A DNA stretch of 64,000 bases from Corynebacterium pseudopelargi (lineage in GTDB: Bacteria > Actinomycetota > Actinomycetes > Mycobacteriales > Mycobacteriaceae). This document shows, piece by piece, positions 46,345 to 56,613 of this stretch. The translations under genes were made by a program, and so were the position numbers. The notes below the pieces were generated by a model that saw nothing but the letters and a program-made list of their open reading frames with translations, did no database searches and was not told the DNA's origin. The DNA is taken from the NCBI RefSeq assembly GCF_003814005.1, contig NZ_CP033898.1, forward strand, positions 1,054,001 to 1,118,000, read 5' to 3'. The first letter of the stretch is position 1, and every line of letters starts with the position of its first letter.

Positions 46345-46767
46345 ATGGGGATATGGGGTTTGGTGTTCGCCTTATGGGCGATGTACTTGAGTGCTTGGGA
46401 TCTACGCAGCCACCGGCTGCCAAATCACGCCACGCTGCCGGCTGCGCTGGGTGTGGGTGCATGGCGGATGATGCAAGATCCTGGGTATATCGTGGCCGGA
46501 CTCTTATGGTTTGGCCTTTACGCGCTCGTGGCCGTTGTGCTGCAAGGTGGGGTAGGAGGAGGCGATCTCAAGCTTGCCCCAACGCTTGGCTGGCTGCTTG
46601 CACCGCTTGGACTCCAGGCGGTGCTGCTTGCCATCGTCTTAGCGTCTGCATTAACGCTGCTGCTGGGCATTGCCTCTAGGTGTGTCGGCCAAGGCCAGGC
46701 CAAGGGTGTGGCTCATGGCCCGGGCATGCTGCTTGCTAGCGCCATCGCGTGGTGGATCAGTACCTAG
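46345..46767 (+). CDS. Small A24 prepilin-peptidase-like membrane protease
   Basis: A 140-residue protein with about four membrane helices and the two catalytic aspartates of the A24 family: D19 in [10 protein letters not shown] and D74 in [10 protein letters not shown]. It lacks the N-terminal methylase domain of PilD, so it resembles archaeal-type or TadV-like minimal peptidases. No pilin, ATPase or tad genes are in the window; substrates must be encoded elsewhere. A homologue occurs beside aroE in M. tuberculosis (Rv2551c). Confidence 0.85.
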   Translation: MGIWGLVFALWAMYLSAWDLRSHRLPNHATLPAALGVGAWRMMQDPGYIVAGLLWFGLYALVAVVLQGGVGGGDLKLAPTLGWLLAPLGLQAVLLAIVLASALTLLLGIASRCVGQGQAKGVAHGPGMLLASAIAWWIST

Positions 46768-46829
46768 GTGTTGCACCACCAGTGGGGGTTGGTTGGGGTA
46801 GTAATGCCATGCGAAAAATCAGGCCGTGG

Positions 46830-46835
46830 CATAAT
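46830..46835 (+). promoter_or_regulatory. aroC -10 box (leaderless)
   Basis: CATAAT, preceded by TGG, ends six bases before the aroC ATG at 46842. There is no ribosome-binding site, so a leaderless aroCKBQ transcript is likely. Confidence 0.5.
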
Positions 46836-46841
46836 TCCACC

Positions 46842-48059
46842 ATGCTTCGATGGACAACTGCTGGAGAATCGCACGGTCAGGCATTGATTGCCATGGTGGA
46901 ACACATGCCTGCTGGGGTGCCGATTACTCGCGAAGATATTAGTGCTCAACTCGCCCGGCGTCGCCTGGGCTACGGTCGCGGAGCACGCATGAAATTCGAA
47001 GCAGATGAGGTGACCCTGCTCGGCGGCGTGCGCCACGGATCAACCATGGGTAGCCCCATTGCCATCATGATCGGCAATACTGAGTGGCCGAAGTGGACCA
47101 CGATTATGTCGGCCGACCCGATTGATCTTGAAGATGAAGACGTCGCCGCCGCGATGGCCTCTGGCCGTGGCGCGCGCTTGATGCGCCCGAGGCCTGGGCA
47201 CGCTGATTTTGCCGGCATGCTCAAATACGACTTAGAAGAAATCCGCCCAGTGCTTGAGCGTGCCTCTGCCCGCGAGACGGCAGCCCGCGTGGCAGCCGCC
47301 ACGGTTGCTCGAAACTTCCTGCGCGAAGTGCTCGGTGTTGAGGTCTTCTCCCATGTGGTCTCTATTGGCAACTCCGACTTGCATGATCCAGGTGAGCAAG
47401 CCCCAGTGGCGCCCAAGGCCAGCGATATTGAGGCCATCGATGCCTCGCCGGTGCGTGCCTTTTATGCAGATGCTGAAGCATCGATGATTGCCGAGATTGA
47501 AAAGGCCAAGAAGCAAGGCGATACCCTCGGCGGCATCATCGAGGTGGTAGTAGACGGGCTGCCCATTGGATTAGGTTCTCATATCTCAGGCGATGATCGC
47601 CTCGATGCACAATTGGCTGCCGCGCTGATGGGCATTCAGGCCATCAAGGGCGTAGAGATCGGCGATGGTTTTGAAGAAGCCCGCCGCCGCGGCTCGCAGG
47701 CACATGATGAGATGGTCCGCGATGCCGAAGGCCTGCACCGCTTGAGCAATCGTGCCGGTGGCTTAGAAGGTGGCATGACCAATGGGGAGGCCTTGAGGGT
47801 TCGTGCCGCCATGAAGCCGATCTCCACGGTGCCGCGTGCCTTGAAAACGGTCGATATGGCCACCGGTGGTGCCGCAACGGGTATTCACCAGCGTTCCGAT
47901 GTGTGTGCAGTTCCTGCTGCCGGTGTGGTGGCCGAAGCGATGGTGGCTTTGGTGCTTGCCCGCGCAGTGCTGCAAAAATTTGGTGGGGACTCATTGGCTG
48001 AAACCAAGCGCAATGTGGAGTCCTATCAGCAGCGTATCGCTGAACGTTTGAGCTTCTAG
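46842..48059 (+). CDS. aroC: Chorismate synthase
   Basis: Converts EPSP to chorismate with reduced FMN. The 405-residue protein starts [15 protein letters not shown] and shows [43 protein letters not shown] and the late [21 protein letters not shown]. The frame is open from 46749 but the family start and the leaderless promoter support the ATG at 46842. First gene of aroC-aroK-aroB-aroQ. Confidence 0.97.
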   Translation: MLRWTTAGESHGQALIAMVEHMPAGVPITREDISAQLARRRLGYGRGARMKFEADEVTLLGGVRHGSTMGSPIAIMIGNTEWPKWTTIMSADPIDLEDEDVAAAMASGRGARLMRPRPGHADFAGMLKYDLEEIRPVLERASARETAARVAAATVARNFLREVLGVEVFSHVVSIGNSDLHDPGEQAPVAPKASDIEAIDASPVRAFYADAEASMIAEIEKAKKQGDTLGGIIEVVVDGLPIGLGSHISGDDRLDAQLAAALMGIQAIKGVEIGDGFEEARRRGSQAHDEMVRDAEGLHRLSNRAGGLEGGMTNGEALRVRAAMKPISTVPRALKTVDMATGGAATGIHQRSDVCAVPAAGVVAEAMVALVLARAVLQKFGGDSLAETKRNVESYQQRIAERLSF

Positions 48060-48084
48060 TAGCTAAGACCTAAGGAGGCGGGAG

Positions 48085-48765
48085 ATGAACCCCAACCCTG
48101 GGCCGTCGAAAAGCCAAATAACCTACCCCCTCGTGGTGCTCATCGGGCCTCCGGGTGCCGGTAAAACTACGGTGGGGCGCAGGCTGGCTCGGGCTTTATC
48201 CACCACGTTTGTCGATAGTGATGAGTTGATCGAGCAGCAGGAAGGCGAAAGCTGTGCCTCGATCATTCAGACCCGCGGCGAGCCGGCGTTTCGTGAGTTA
48301 GAAGCACGCAAGGTAGCCGAAGCGCTGCGCTCTCAAGGTGTGGTCAGCCTTGGCGGGGGTGCGGTGGAAACGGAAAAAGTGCGCCACATGCTGCAAGACC
48401 ACAACGTGGTCTGGATCGATATTTCCTTAGAAGAAGGCCTCAGACGCACCAATGACCCATCGCGGCCACTGCTGCAAAGCGATGATCGCGCCGCCACCTA
48501 TGCCGCGATGCTGCAAAGACGCGAACCATTGTTCAAACAAGCCTCTAAGGTTCGGGTGCGGACCCATAATCGCAGCCCACAGCGGGTTGTGGCCGATATC
48601 CTCGATGCCTTTGATGATGAGCTCAGCAACGAAGCAGACCCAGCGAGCAGCAATCACACCCTTGAGCGCAGCGAACAAGCGCACAAGGGCCGCGAGAGCT
48701 TCCCAGGCCAAGGCTTTGACCAGCACCAAAAGCCACAGCACGCACACCTACCTCCATCCACCTAA
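48085..48765 (+). CDS. aroK: Shikimate kinase with long C-terminal tail
   Basis: Phosphorylates shikimate. Residues 1-175 form a standard AroK: Walker A GPPGAGKTT, FVDSDELIE, RGEPAFRELEA, SLGGGAV and the lid RPLLQ. About 50 extra residues after the kinase are polar and His/Gln/Ser-rich and look disordered; the frame runs cleanly to the stop at 48765. AAGGAGGCGGGAG precedes the ATG. Confidence 0.93.
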   Translation: MNPNPGPSKSQITYPLVVLIGPPGAGKTTVGRRLARALSTTFVDSDELIEQQEGESCASIIQTRGEPAFRELEARKVAEALRSQGVVSLGGGAVETEKVRHMLQDHNVVWIDISLEEGLRRTNDPSRPLLQSDDRAATYAAMLQRREPLFKQASKVRVRTHNRSPQRVVADILDAFDDELSNEADPASSNHTLERSEQAHKGRESFPGQGFDQHQKPQHAHLPPST

Positions 48766-48869
48766 CCGCGGTGTAGCCACAGCGCTACGCCACCTAGCTT
48801 TTGAAGCACTGGGCGTTATATGCCAGTGCAAGCAATGCCTCTAATACCTCGACGAAAGGCCTTCAGCCC

Positions 48870-49943
48870 ATGCAACAGCACATCGACGTCAACGGCGCCG
48901 CCCCCTACCGGGTGCATATTGGCCAAGATCTCAGCGAGGCCGTGGCTGCCTGCGTCAAAGAGCAGCAGGCACACAAAGTGGCGGTGCTCTCGCAGCCGAG
49001 CATGCACATGGCCCAGCAGCACCTGTGCGCAACGCTTGAGGCACTTGGGCTAGAAACGCTCGCCATCGAGGTGCCAGATGCAGAGGCCGCAAAGACCTTA
49101 GAGGTAGCAGGGAAGTGCTGGGATGCGCTCGGTGCTGCAGGTTTTAGCCGCAAAGACATCGTGATTGGCCTTGGCGGTGGGGCTGTGACCGACCTGGCAG
49201 GTTTTGTTGCCGCCTCCTGGATGCGTGGGGTGAAGGTGATTCAGGTGCCTACCACCTTGTTGGCCATGGTGGATGCCGCGGTGGGTGGCAAAACGGGCAT
49301 TAATACCGCTGCCGGGAAAAACCTCGTTGGCGCATTCCACGAGCCCACTGCGGTGTTTATCGACATGGACTACCTGGCCACCTTGCCTGAAGAGGAGCTG
49401 ATCTCCGGTTCGGCTGAGATTATTAAGACCGGTTTTATCGCCGATGAGGAAATTCTGCGGCTATATGAGCAAGACCCTCAAGCATGTTTGCGGGTAGATG
49501 GGCATTTGCCGGAATTGATTTATCGTTCGGTGGCGGTAAAAGCAGAGGTAGTGGGCAAGGACCTTAAGGAATCCAGCCTGCGAGAGATCTTGAACTACGG
49601 CCACACCTTTGGCCACGCCGTGGAACTGCACCAGGATTTCCGCTGGCGTCATGGCAATGCCGTGGCGGTAGGGATGATGTTCGTGGCCCAGCTTGCCTTT
49701 AACCGAGGGCTTATCGACGCCCCCGTGGTCGATCGCCACAAACAGATCATCGCCTCTGTTGGCTTACCCACCAGCTACGAGCCTGGCCACTTTGAACAGC
49801 TCTATCACGCCATGACGCGTGATAAGAAAAATCGCGATGGCGCCATTCGTTTTGTAGGCCTTCGCGCAGTAGGCGAAACCACCAGGATTGAAGGCCCAAG
49901 CGTAGAGGAATTAACCCAAGCCTATGAGGCTATCTCTGGCTAA
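48870..49943 (+). CDS. aroB: 3-dehydroquinate synthase
   Basis: NAD- and metal-dependent cyclisation of DAHP. The 357-residue protein has [52 protein letters not shown], and the metal histidines in [12 protein letters not shown] and [12 protein letters not shown] start at the ATG at 48870 ([15 protein letters not shown]), preceded by GAAAGG; the frame is open back to 48801 without support. Confidence 0.96.
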   Translation: MQQHIDVNGAAPYRVHIGQDLSEAVAACVKEQQAHKVAVLSQPSMHMAQQHLCATLEALGLETLAIEVPDAEAAKTLEVAGKCWDALGAAGFSRKDIVIGLGGGAVTDLAGFVAASWMRGVKVIQVPTTLLAMVDAAVGGKTGINTAAGKNLVGAFHEPTAVFIDMDYLATLPEEELISGSAEIIKTGFIADEEILRLYEQDPQACLRVDGHLPELIYRSVAVKAEVVGKDLKESSLREILNYGHTFGHAVELHQDFRWRHGNAVAVGMMFVAQLAFNRGLIDAPVVDRHKQIIASVGLPTSYEPGHFEQLYHAMTRDKKNRDGAIRFVGLRAVGETTRIEGPSVEELTQAYEAISG

Positions 49944-50087
49944 ACCTTCGGGGCTTGTCCCCGCAGCAAGATAGCAGCGCCGGTACTTATGATCTAAGCG
50001 CTCTAGACTGGCACTCATAACAACACCGGTGCCCAAAGGCACCTGCCGTGCACTCCAAGGTGTGGCCGCATGTGGAAAGGACAGTGG

Positions 50088-50528
50088 ATGAGCAAGAACA
50101 TTATGGTGCTCAATGGGCCCAATCTGAACCGTCTGGGCAAACGCCAACCTGAGGTATATGGCAGCACCACCCTGGCAGATGTTGAAGCTGACTTAGCCCA
50201 GCTTGCCAAAGAGCTCGGTGTGGAAGTGCAGTGCCATCAGTCCAACCACGAAGGTGAGTTGATTGATTGGGTGCACCAAGCCGCCGATGCGCACATGGCA
50301 GTGATCATTAACCCCGGTGGCTTCACCCATACCTCCGTGGCACTGCGAGATGCCCTGGCCGAAGTAGCAGATGATCAAGGCTTTATCGAGGTGCACATCT
50401 CTAATGTGCATGCCCGCGAGCCTTTCCGGCACCACAGCTACTTAAGCCCCATCGCCACCGGCGTGATTGCCGGGCTTGGAGTTGAGGGCTATCAGCTTGC
50501 ACTTCGCTATCTTGCCCAGCAGCGCTAG
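50088..50528 (+). CDS. aroQ: Type II 3-dehydroquinate dehydratase
   Basis: Dehydrates 3-dehydroquinate to 3-dehydroshikimate. The 146-residue protein has [18 protein letters not shown] with the catalytic tyrosine and arginine, [27 protein letters not shown] and [17 protein letters not shown] with the histidine. GGAAAGGA precedes the ATG at 50088. It lies 144 bases after aroB. Confidence 0.96.
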   Translation: MSKNIMVLNGPNLNRLGKRQPEVYGSTTLADVEADLAQLAKELGVEVQCHQSNHEGELIDWVHQAADAHMAVIINPGGFTHTSVALRDALAEVADDQGFIEVHISNVHAREPFRHHSYLSPIATGVIAGLGVEGYQLALRYLAQQR

Positions 50529-50640
50529 GGCCTCACGCCAGCAGCGCTGTGTTGTGCGTGGCCGGAGTTGTGGGTGGCAGCCTGAGCGCGCTGCGTTGGG
50601 TCTAGCCGGCGCTGTGCGTGGCAGGCGTTGTGTGGCCGAT
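50516..50640 (+). repeat. Imperfect direct repeats after aroQ
   Basis: CCAGCAGCGCT occurs at the end of aroQ (about 50517) and again about 24 bases later. GCGCTGTG...GTGGC-type segments of 35-40 bases then recur near 50545 and 50610. The GT-rich stretch between aroQ and pepQ (50529-50746) contains no other feature I can support. Confidence 0.45.
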
Positions 50641-50746
50641 CCGCGGCTGGTGCATTGGCTGTTGCTTGTAGCCTGCACGTACCGGATCCGAAAACTTTCT
50701 ATTGTTGAAAACACCTTAAATACATTGCTCGAGGAGCTTGATAGCT

Positions 50747-51841
50747 ATGCTTTCTGATTCACGTTTTGAAACCCGCCGCCGAGCCCTAGCATCACGGCTT
50801 GCCGCGAAGCGCGTCGACGCCATGCTGGTCACCCACATGACCAATGTGCGCTACTTCTCGGGCTTTAGCGGATCCAATGGTGCGCTGTTAGTGCATAAAG
50901 ATCTATCCGCCAGCATCGCTACCGATGGGCGCTACACCACCCAGATTGCGGAGGAAGTTCCCGATATCGAGGCCACCATTACCCGCAAGGTTGCTGCTGA
51001 TCTCCTCGCCAGCATCCAAGGGCCACGTCGAGTGGGCTACGAGGCAGCACATTTAAGCGTTGCAGAGCTGCAACGCCTTGAACAAGCCTGCCCAGAAGAT
51101 GTGCAGTTGATCCCGATTGAGCAGGTTATCGAGGACATCCGTGTGCGCAAAGACGCAGTGGAACTAGAAAAACTGCGAGCAGTAGCCGCACTTGCCAATG
51201 AAGCATTTGAAGAGATGCTTGAGGCAGGGGAGTTGCGTGCAGGTGTACGCGAAATCGATGTGGCGGCCAGCCTGGAATACCGCATGAGGCTCAAAGGTGC
51301 GGAGCGTACCAGTTTTGACACCATCGTTGCCTCCGGGCCAAATTCCGCCAAGCCGCACCACGGTGCGAGCGAAAGAGTGATCCAAGAAGGCGATATTGTC
51401 ACCATCGACTTCGGCGCATTCCAAGCAGGCTTCAATTCCGATACCACCCGGACCGTCATGGTGGGTGAACCAAGTGAATTTGCCCGCGAGATCTACGAAG
51501 TGGTGCTCGAAGCCCAACGTGCAGGTGTCAAGGCTGCGATGCCAGGAACGCCAACCCACGAGGTAGACAAAGCATGTAGGGACATCATTCAAGCAGCCGG
51601 TTATGGAGAATATTTTGTTCACTCCACCGGCCACGGCGTTGGACTCGATGTGCACGAGGCTCCCTCGGCTGCCGCGAACTCTGCGGGGGAGTTGGAAGAA
51701 TCGATGACGCTTACCATCGAACCCGGCATCTATGTGCCAGGTAAAGGCGGGGTAAGGATCGAAGATACGCTCGTTATTCGCGCAGGAGGTCCAGAGAACC
51801 TCACCAAGTTGGACAAGGAATTGCGCATCATCAACCCATAG
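50747..51841 (+). CDS. pepQ: M24 family aminopeptidase (Xaa-Pro peptidase)
   Basis: Cytoplasmic metallopeptidase cleaving Xaa-Pro bonds. The 364-residue protein has the creatinase-type N-domain and the dinuclear metal ligands in TIDFGAFQAGFNSDTTRT (two aspartates), HSTGHGVGLDVHE, and TIEPGIYVPGKGGVRIED. GAGGAG is ten bases before the ATG at 50747; a TTG nine bases earlier is too close to it. Placement before efp is conserved in many bacteria. Confidence 0.93.
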   Translation: MLSDSRFETRRRALASRLAAKRVDAMLVTHMTNVRYFSGFSGSNGALLVHKDLSASIATDGRYTTQIAEEVPDIEATITRKVAADLLASIQGPRRVGYEAAHLSVAELQRLEQACPEDVQLIPIEQVIEDIRVRKDAVELEKLRAVAALANEAFEEMLEAGELRAGVREIDVAASLEYRMRLKGAERTSFDTIVASGPNSAKPHHGASERVIQEGDIVTIDFGAFQAGFNSDTTRTVMVGEPSEFAREIYEVVLEAQRAGVKAAMPGTPTHEVDKACRDIIQAAGYGEYFVHSTGHGVGLDVHEAPSAAANSAGELEESMTLTIEPGIYVPGKGGVRIEDTLVIRAGGPENLTKLDKELRIINP

Positions 51842-51990
51842 CGCTACGCGAGTGAATATGCTGCCAAGAGGGCATCATGTTCAGCACGGGGGAGTGATGC
51901 GTGCTGGAGAAATTGTTCCAGGTAGCCTGTGCAGCGTAGCCTTTATAGGCTGAGTCATTATCTATACGTTTAAAAGGAAGTTGGAAACGC

Positions 51991-52554
51991 GTGGCAACTA
52001 CCGCTGATTTCAAGAATGGTCTTGTGCTCAAGATCGACAACAAGCTGCAGCAAATCGTTGAATTCCAGCACGTGAAGCCGGGTAAGGGCCCTGCCTTCGT
52101 GCGCACCAAGCTCAAGGATGTTGTCTCCGGCAAGGTCACCGATAAAACCTTCAACGCTGGCGTCAAGGTAGAAACTGCAACGGTTGATCGCCGCGACATG
52201 ACCTACCTCTACAACGATGGCCAAAGCTACGTGGTGATGGACGACAAGACCTACGACCAGCTCGAGCTTGCACCTCACCTGCTCGGCGATGCTGGCCGCT
52301 TCCTGCTGGAAAACACCCGTGTGCAGGTTTCCTTCCACGACGGCGAGCCGCTGTTTGCTGAACTGCCGGTGTCTATCGATCTGCGCGTCGAGCACACCGA
52401 TCCCGGCTTGCAGGGCGATCGCTCCACCGGTGGCACCAAGCCCGCCACCTTGGAAACCGGCGCAGAAATCCAGGTGCCGCTGTTCATCGAAACCGGCAAC
52501 GTGGTGCGCGTTGATACCCGCGACGGCTCCTACCTCTCCCGCGTGAACAACTAA
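51991..52554 (+). CDS. efp: Elongation factor P
   Basis: Rescues ribosomes stalled on polyproline. The 187-residue protein has three beta-barrel domains and the loop P30-G-K32-G-P34, the palindromic PGKGP form reported in Corynebacterium glutamicum as active without post-translational modification of the lysine. AAAGGAAG precedes the GTG. It is followed by nusB after three bases. Confidence 0.96.
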   Translation: MATTADFKNGLVLKIDNKLQQIVEFQHVKPGKGPAFVRTKLKDVVSGKVTDKTFNAGVKVETATVDRRDMTYLYNDGQSYVVMDDKTYDQLELAPHLLGDAGRFLLENTRVQVSFHDGEPLFAELPVSIDLRVEHTDPGLQGDRSTGGTKPATLETGAEIQVPLFIETGNVVRVDTRDGSYLSRVNN

Positions 52555-52557
52555 GTC

Positions 52558-53280
52558 GTGGCAGTGAGCAATACACCCAACACCTCCAAACGCGTAGACC
52601 CGAGGCGGCGCCACGGTGCCCGCTACCGGGCTCGACTACGAGCCGTCGAAGTTTTGTATGAAGCAGAGCTTCGCGACGTAGACCCCGTTGGCATCGCCGA
52701 TGATCGCAGGGCACTGGCCCAAGCCAATGTCGAGGGCATTTCCTCGATTGCGCCCTATGGCAAAGAAATTGTCACAGGCGTAGCCGAGGAACTCGACCGC
52801 ATCGACGAACTCATCGCCGCGCACCTGAGCAGCAATTGGGAGCTCGATCGCATCTCTGCCGTTGATCGTGCGGTGCTGCGCGTGGCTATTTGGGAGCTCG
52901 TGTTTAACCCCGAGGTGCCCAAAGAAACCGCGATCACCGATGCAGTGGAGCTCGCCTCGGAGCTTTCGCAGGAAGATTCGCCGAAGTACATCAATGCGAT
53001 GCTCGACCGTTTGGCCTCGCGCATTGAAGATGTGCGTGCAGAAAGCGACACAACGGCGGATGAAGATGAGCAGCCTGATGCTGAGCAGCCGGAAGCTGAG
53101 CAGCCAGAAGCTGAGCCCAGCGAGGCAGTGGCAGCAGCATCGGATCTCGCCTTCGAGCCCAGCGAGGCTGAGCAAACGCTAGGCGTGGATGAGCCCGAGG
53201 CCGTCGAAGCGCCAAGCGAACAGCCTGAGCTTTCGCAGGATGCTGAAGATGCTGCCGGAGCTTCCCAAGAGCAGCAATAA
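52558..53280 (+). CDS. nusB: Transcription antitermination factor NusB with acidic tail
   Basis: RNA-binding factor for rRNA antitermination. Residues 1-165 are NusB: RRRHGARYRARLRAVEVLYEAEL, DRISAVDRAVLRVAIWELVF, VPKETAITDAVELASELSQEDSPKYINAMLDRLA. About 75 further residues are Glu/Gln/Pro/Ala-rich and contain an EQPEA repeat, probably disordered. The GTG at 52558, three bases after efp, suggests translational coupling; a GTG two codons later is equally possible. Confidence 0.93.
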   Translation: MAVSNTPNTSKRVDPRRRHGARYRARLRAVEVLYEAELRDVDPVGIADDRRALAQANVEGISSIAPYGKEIVTGVAEELDRIDELIAAHLSSNWELDRISAVDRAVLRVAIWELVFNPEVPKETAITDAVELASELSQEDSPKYINAMLDRLASRIEDVRAESDTTADEDEQPDAEQPEAEQPEAEPSEAVAAASDLAFEPSEAEQTLGVDEPEAVEAPSEQPELSQDAEDAAGASQEQQ

Positions 53281-53303
53281 CCGCAAGTAGTTCTAAGCGG
53301 AGA

Positions 53304-53338
53304 AAAAACCCACCTTCTTCATCAGAAGGTGGGTTTTT
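53304..53338. terminator. Bidirectional terminator nusB / epimerase gene
   Basis: A perfect 15-bp stem (AAAAACCCACCTTCT with AGAAGGTGGGTTTTT) around TCATC provides a T tract on each strand and lies between convergent genes. Confidence 0.92.
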
Positions 53339-53390
53339 AAACATTCAGCATCTGTTTAGTTGTAGACGCTGGCTGCTCGGCTCCAAAGGC

Positions 53391-55061
53391 CTACTGCAGC
53401 GGGGGATGCACGAGTGATTCTCCGCCGAGTTCATGGGCTAACGCCTGGTTCAGCTCCGGATACCTGAAGGTGTGGCCGAGCTTTTCAGCGGCGTTCGCGC
53501 TTACTAATTGATTCGCCAGTGCCAGTTCCTTTGCGCCTTCTTCACCCAATAGCAGCTTCGGGCCAATGCTTGGGATCGGGATGAAGGTTGGGCGATTGAG
53601 CTGTTGGCCTAGTGCCTCGGTAAATTCGGCGTTGCGCACGGGGTTTGGTGCCACTGCATTGATGGGGCCTTGCGCGCGCTGATCAAAAATTGCCCGGCAG
53701 TAGAGATCGCAAAGATCATCGATGGCAATCCAAGAAAACCACGGCTTTCCGCCTTCGAGTTCGCCACCAAGTCCCACAGAAAACAGTGTCTTCATCACCG
53801 GCAATAAACCACCGGCGCCACTTAGCACGATGCCTGTGCGAATGAGGGCTACTCGTTTGGAATCGCTTTGAGCCTGCAAGGCCGCTGCTTCCCAATCTTT
53901 CGACACCTTGGCCAAGAAGCCTTCGCCAGGTCCATCGGATTCATCCATGGCCTGATCCCCGGTGTCGTGTCCGTAGTAACCAATAGCAGAGGCACTAACG
54001 AAGGTATGGCAACGATCAGAGGCTTTGACTAATTGCGCGAGGCGTTTGGTAGGGCCTACGCGGGAGTCATAAATGGCCTGCTTATGGGCATCGCTAAAAC
54101 GCCCCATGATGGATTCGCCAGCAAGGTGGACTAGGACATCCACGCCGTCGAGCAGGTCATCGGCCGGGTGCTCAGGGTTCCAGAGGCGTTGGCCTTCACC
54201 GGGATTGGAGCGAGTCAATTCAATGACTTCATGGCCTAGGGTGCGCAATTGTGCTGCCAAGGCGGTGCCCACCAAACCTCCCGCGCCGGTCATGGCAATT
54301 ACTAATGCATCCTCGGTGCCTTGGGCTTTCCTGAGCGCATCGAAGCGGTTTTTGGCCTCAATGTCTTGGATAAGCTGGTGCTGGCGATAGGCAAAAGCGC
54401 TGGTGAGTGCCGATTTTGGAACGCGCGTATCCAAAGAATCGGTGATCTTTGTCCATTGCCTTTGGCCTTGATCGTCTTCAGCATCGGCAAAGACGTGTAC
54501 GTGGCGCCACTTGGCCAGGGTGGCAATGGGTGCGGTGACGCAACGATCAGTAAAGCGATAGCCAGCCACATAGCCAGCTAGTTCGTGTTTTGCCTCCCAC
54601 TTCAAGCCTCCCGGCAGGTCAAAGATCGTGGTGCCGTCTGCGAGGTTTTCTGCCTGGGTTCGTGGGGTCATTGGCAAAAAGGACGGGGTGAGGCGGATAA
54701 CCGCGCCTGGCCGCGAGTGCCATTGCCACACAGTCTCACGTGGTGCGGGTACGAGATGGCTCATCTGTAGGGTCAAGGTGGTGTCACGCTCCTTATAAAA
54801 GCCTGGCCGCGTTGGATCAAGGCTGCTGCTTTTAGCATCCTCGCCCGCGGTGCAAGTGGTCCTTGCCTGCACCGCCAGTGGGGTTTGGGCGGATGCTGTT
54901 TGCCCGAGTGTAGTCGGATCGGCTTGGAGGTTGCTGTGGCTTTGGCTGTGGCTAGGCTTTGAAGAATCCGGGGGTAGCTGTGGGCTTGAGGTGCTAAGGT
55001 GAACACTAATGCTGATTTGGCATGATCTTATGGCGCTGCCCGGCGACATAAGACTCGACAT
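53391..55061 (-). CDS. SRPBCC-epimerase fusion (TIGR01777/DUF1731)
   Basis: A two-domain cytoplasmic protein. An SRPBCC/cyclase-like domain (about residues 95-245, from [26 protein letters not shown]) precedes an SDR-type NAD-binding epimerase domain ([42 protein letters not shown]) and a C-terminal DUF1731 segment ([29 protein letters not shown]). Substrate is unknown. The first ~90 residues of the full 556-codon frame are Ser/Pro/Gln/Thr-rich and unlike the family, and the ATG at 55061 lies inside the pyr leader, so the true start is probably further downstream, near 54764-54780. Confidence 0.8.
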   Translation of the reverse strand: MSSLMSPGSAIRSCQISISVHLSTSSPQLPPDSSKPSHSQSHSNLQADPTTLGQTASAQTPLAVQARTTCTAGEDAKSSSLDPTRPGFYKERDTTLTLQMSHLVPAPRETVWQWHSRPGAVIRLTPSFLPMTPRTQAENLADGTTIFDLPGGLKWEAKHELAGYVAGYRFTDRCVTAPIATLAKWRHVHVFADAEDDQGQRQWTKITDSLDTRVPKSALTSAFAYRQHQLIQDIEAKNRFDALRKAQGTEDALVIAMTGAGGLVGTALAAQLRTLGHEVIELTRSNPGEGQRLWNPEHPADDLLDGVDVLVHLAGESIMGRFSDAHKQAIYDSRVGPTKRLAQLVKASDRCHTFVSASAIGYYGHDTGDQAMDESDGPGEGFLAKVSKDWEAAALQAQSDSKRVALIRTGIVLSGAGGLLPVMKTLFSVGLGGELEGGKPWFSWIAIDDLCDLYCRAIFDQRAQGPINAVAPNPVRNAEFTEALGQQLNRPTFIPIPSIGPKLLLGEEGAKELALANQLVSANAAEKLGHTFRYPELNQALAHELGGESLVHPPLQ

Positions 55062-55097
55062 CCTTTAAAGGACCGCACAGAGAGGCGGGGAAGGAGG
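55061..55097 (+). promoter_or_regulatory. PyrR-binding leader hairpin masking the pyrR ribosome-binding site
   Basis: CCGC (55073-55076) and GCGG (55085-55088) close the loop ACAGAGAG, close to the PyrR consensus loop. Below an internal bulge TCCTT (55061-55065) pairs with AAGGA (55091-55095), which is the core of the pyrR Shine-Dalgarno AAGGAGG. Upper stem, bulge and lower stem match the PyrR-binding architecture; occlusion would give translational repression as in mycobacteria. Confidence 0.65.
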
Positions 55098-55102
55098 TCA
55101 CG

Positions 55103-55674
<572 letters not shown>

Positions 55675-55678
<4 letters not shown>

Positions 55679-56613
55679 AACACCTGCTTTCCATCTCGGA
55701 TCTAAGCAAAGACGAAATTCTCGGGATTATGGACGAGGCGGATCGTTTCCGCGAAGCCCTGCTTGGCCGAGAAATCAAGAAGCTTCCCACCCTTCGCGGG
55801 CGGACCATTTTCACGCTGTTTTATGAAAATTCCACCCGCACGCGTTCGTCTTTTGAAACAGCCGGTAAGTGGATGAGCGCCGATGTGATCAATATTTCGG
55901 CTTCTTCTTCATCGGTGAAAAAGGGCGAATCGCTCAAGGATACGGGCTTGACCCTTTCGGCCATTGGCGCTGATGCCATTATCATGCGCCACCCCGCCTC
56001 GGGTGCAGCGCAGCAGCTTGCACAGTGGGTTGCCCCTCATGGCGATGGTCCTTCGGTGATCAACGCTGGTGATGGTGCCCACCAGCACCCAACCCAAGCC
56101 CTGCTCGATGCTGTGACGATGCGCCAAAGGCTCGGCAACATCGAAGGCCGCAAAGTGGTGATCGTTGGCGATTGCCTGCACTCCCGCGTGGTGCGATCCA
56201 ACGTGGATCTTTTAAGCACCCTTGGTGCAGAGGTAGTGCTCGTGGCACCTCCCACGCTGTTGCCCTTTGGCGTGGAGCAATGGCCTGTGCGCACCAGCTT
56301 CGATATGGATGCAGAGCTTGCCGACGCCGACGTAGTGATGATGCTACGAGTCCAACAGGAACGAATGCACGGAGGCTTTTTCCCCTCCCACCGCGAATAC
56401 GCAACGCTGTATGGCTTATCGCCTGCAAGGGAAGCGATGCTGCAAGAGCACACTGTGGTGATGCACCCAGGGCCGATGCTGCGTGGCATGGAAATTTCGG
56501 ATTCCGTTGCAGATGCACCACGCACCGCGGTGCTACAGCAAGTCAATAATGGTGTGCATACCCGAATGGCCGTGCTGTTTAGCCTGGTGGCCAGTGGGGA
56601 AGGAGCACTGTAA
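55675..56613 (+). CDS. pyrB: Aspartate carbamoyltransferase catalytic subunit
   Basis: Carbamoylates aspartate, the committed pyrimidine step. The 312-residue protein has the carbamoyl-phosphate motif [13 protein letters not shown] (S53-T-R-T-R57), [20 protein letters not shown] and HPGPMLRG. The GTG overlaps the pyrR stop (GTGA). No pyrI is present, so the enzyme is presumably an unregulated trimer or a complex with PyrC. Confidence 0.97.
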
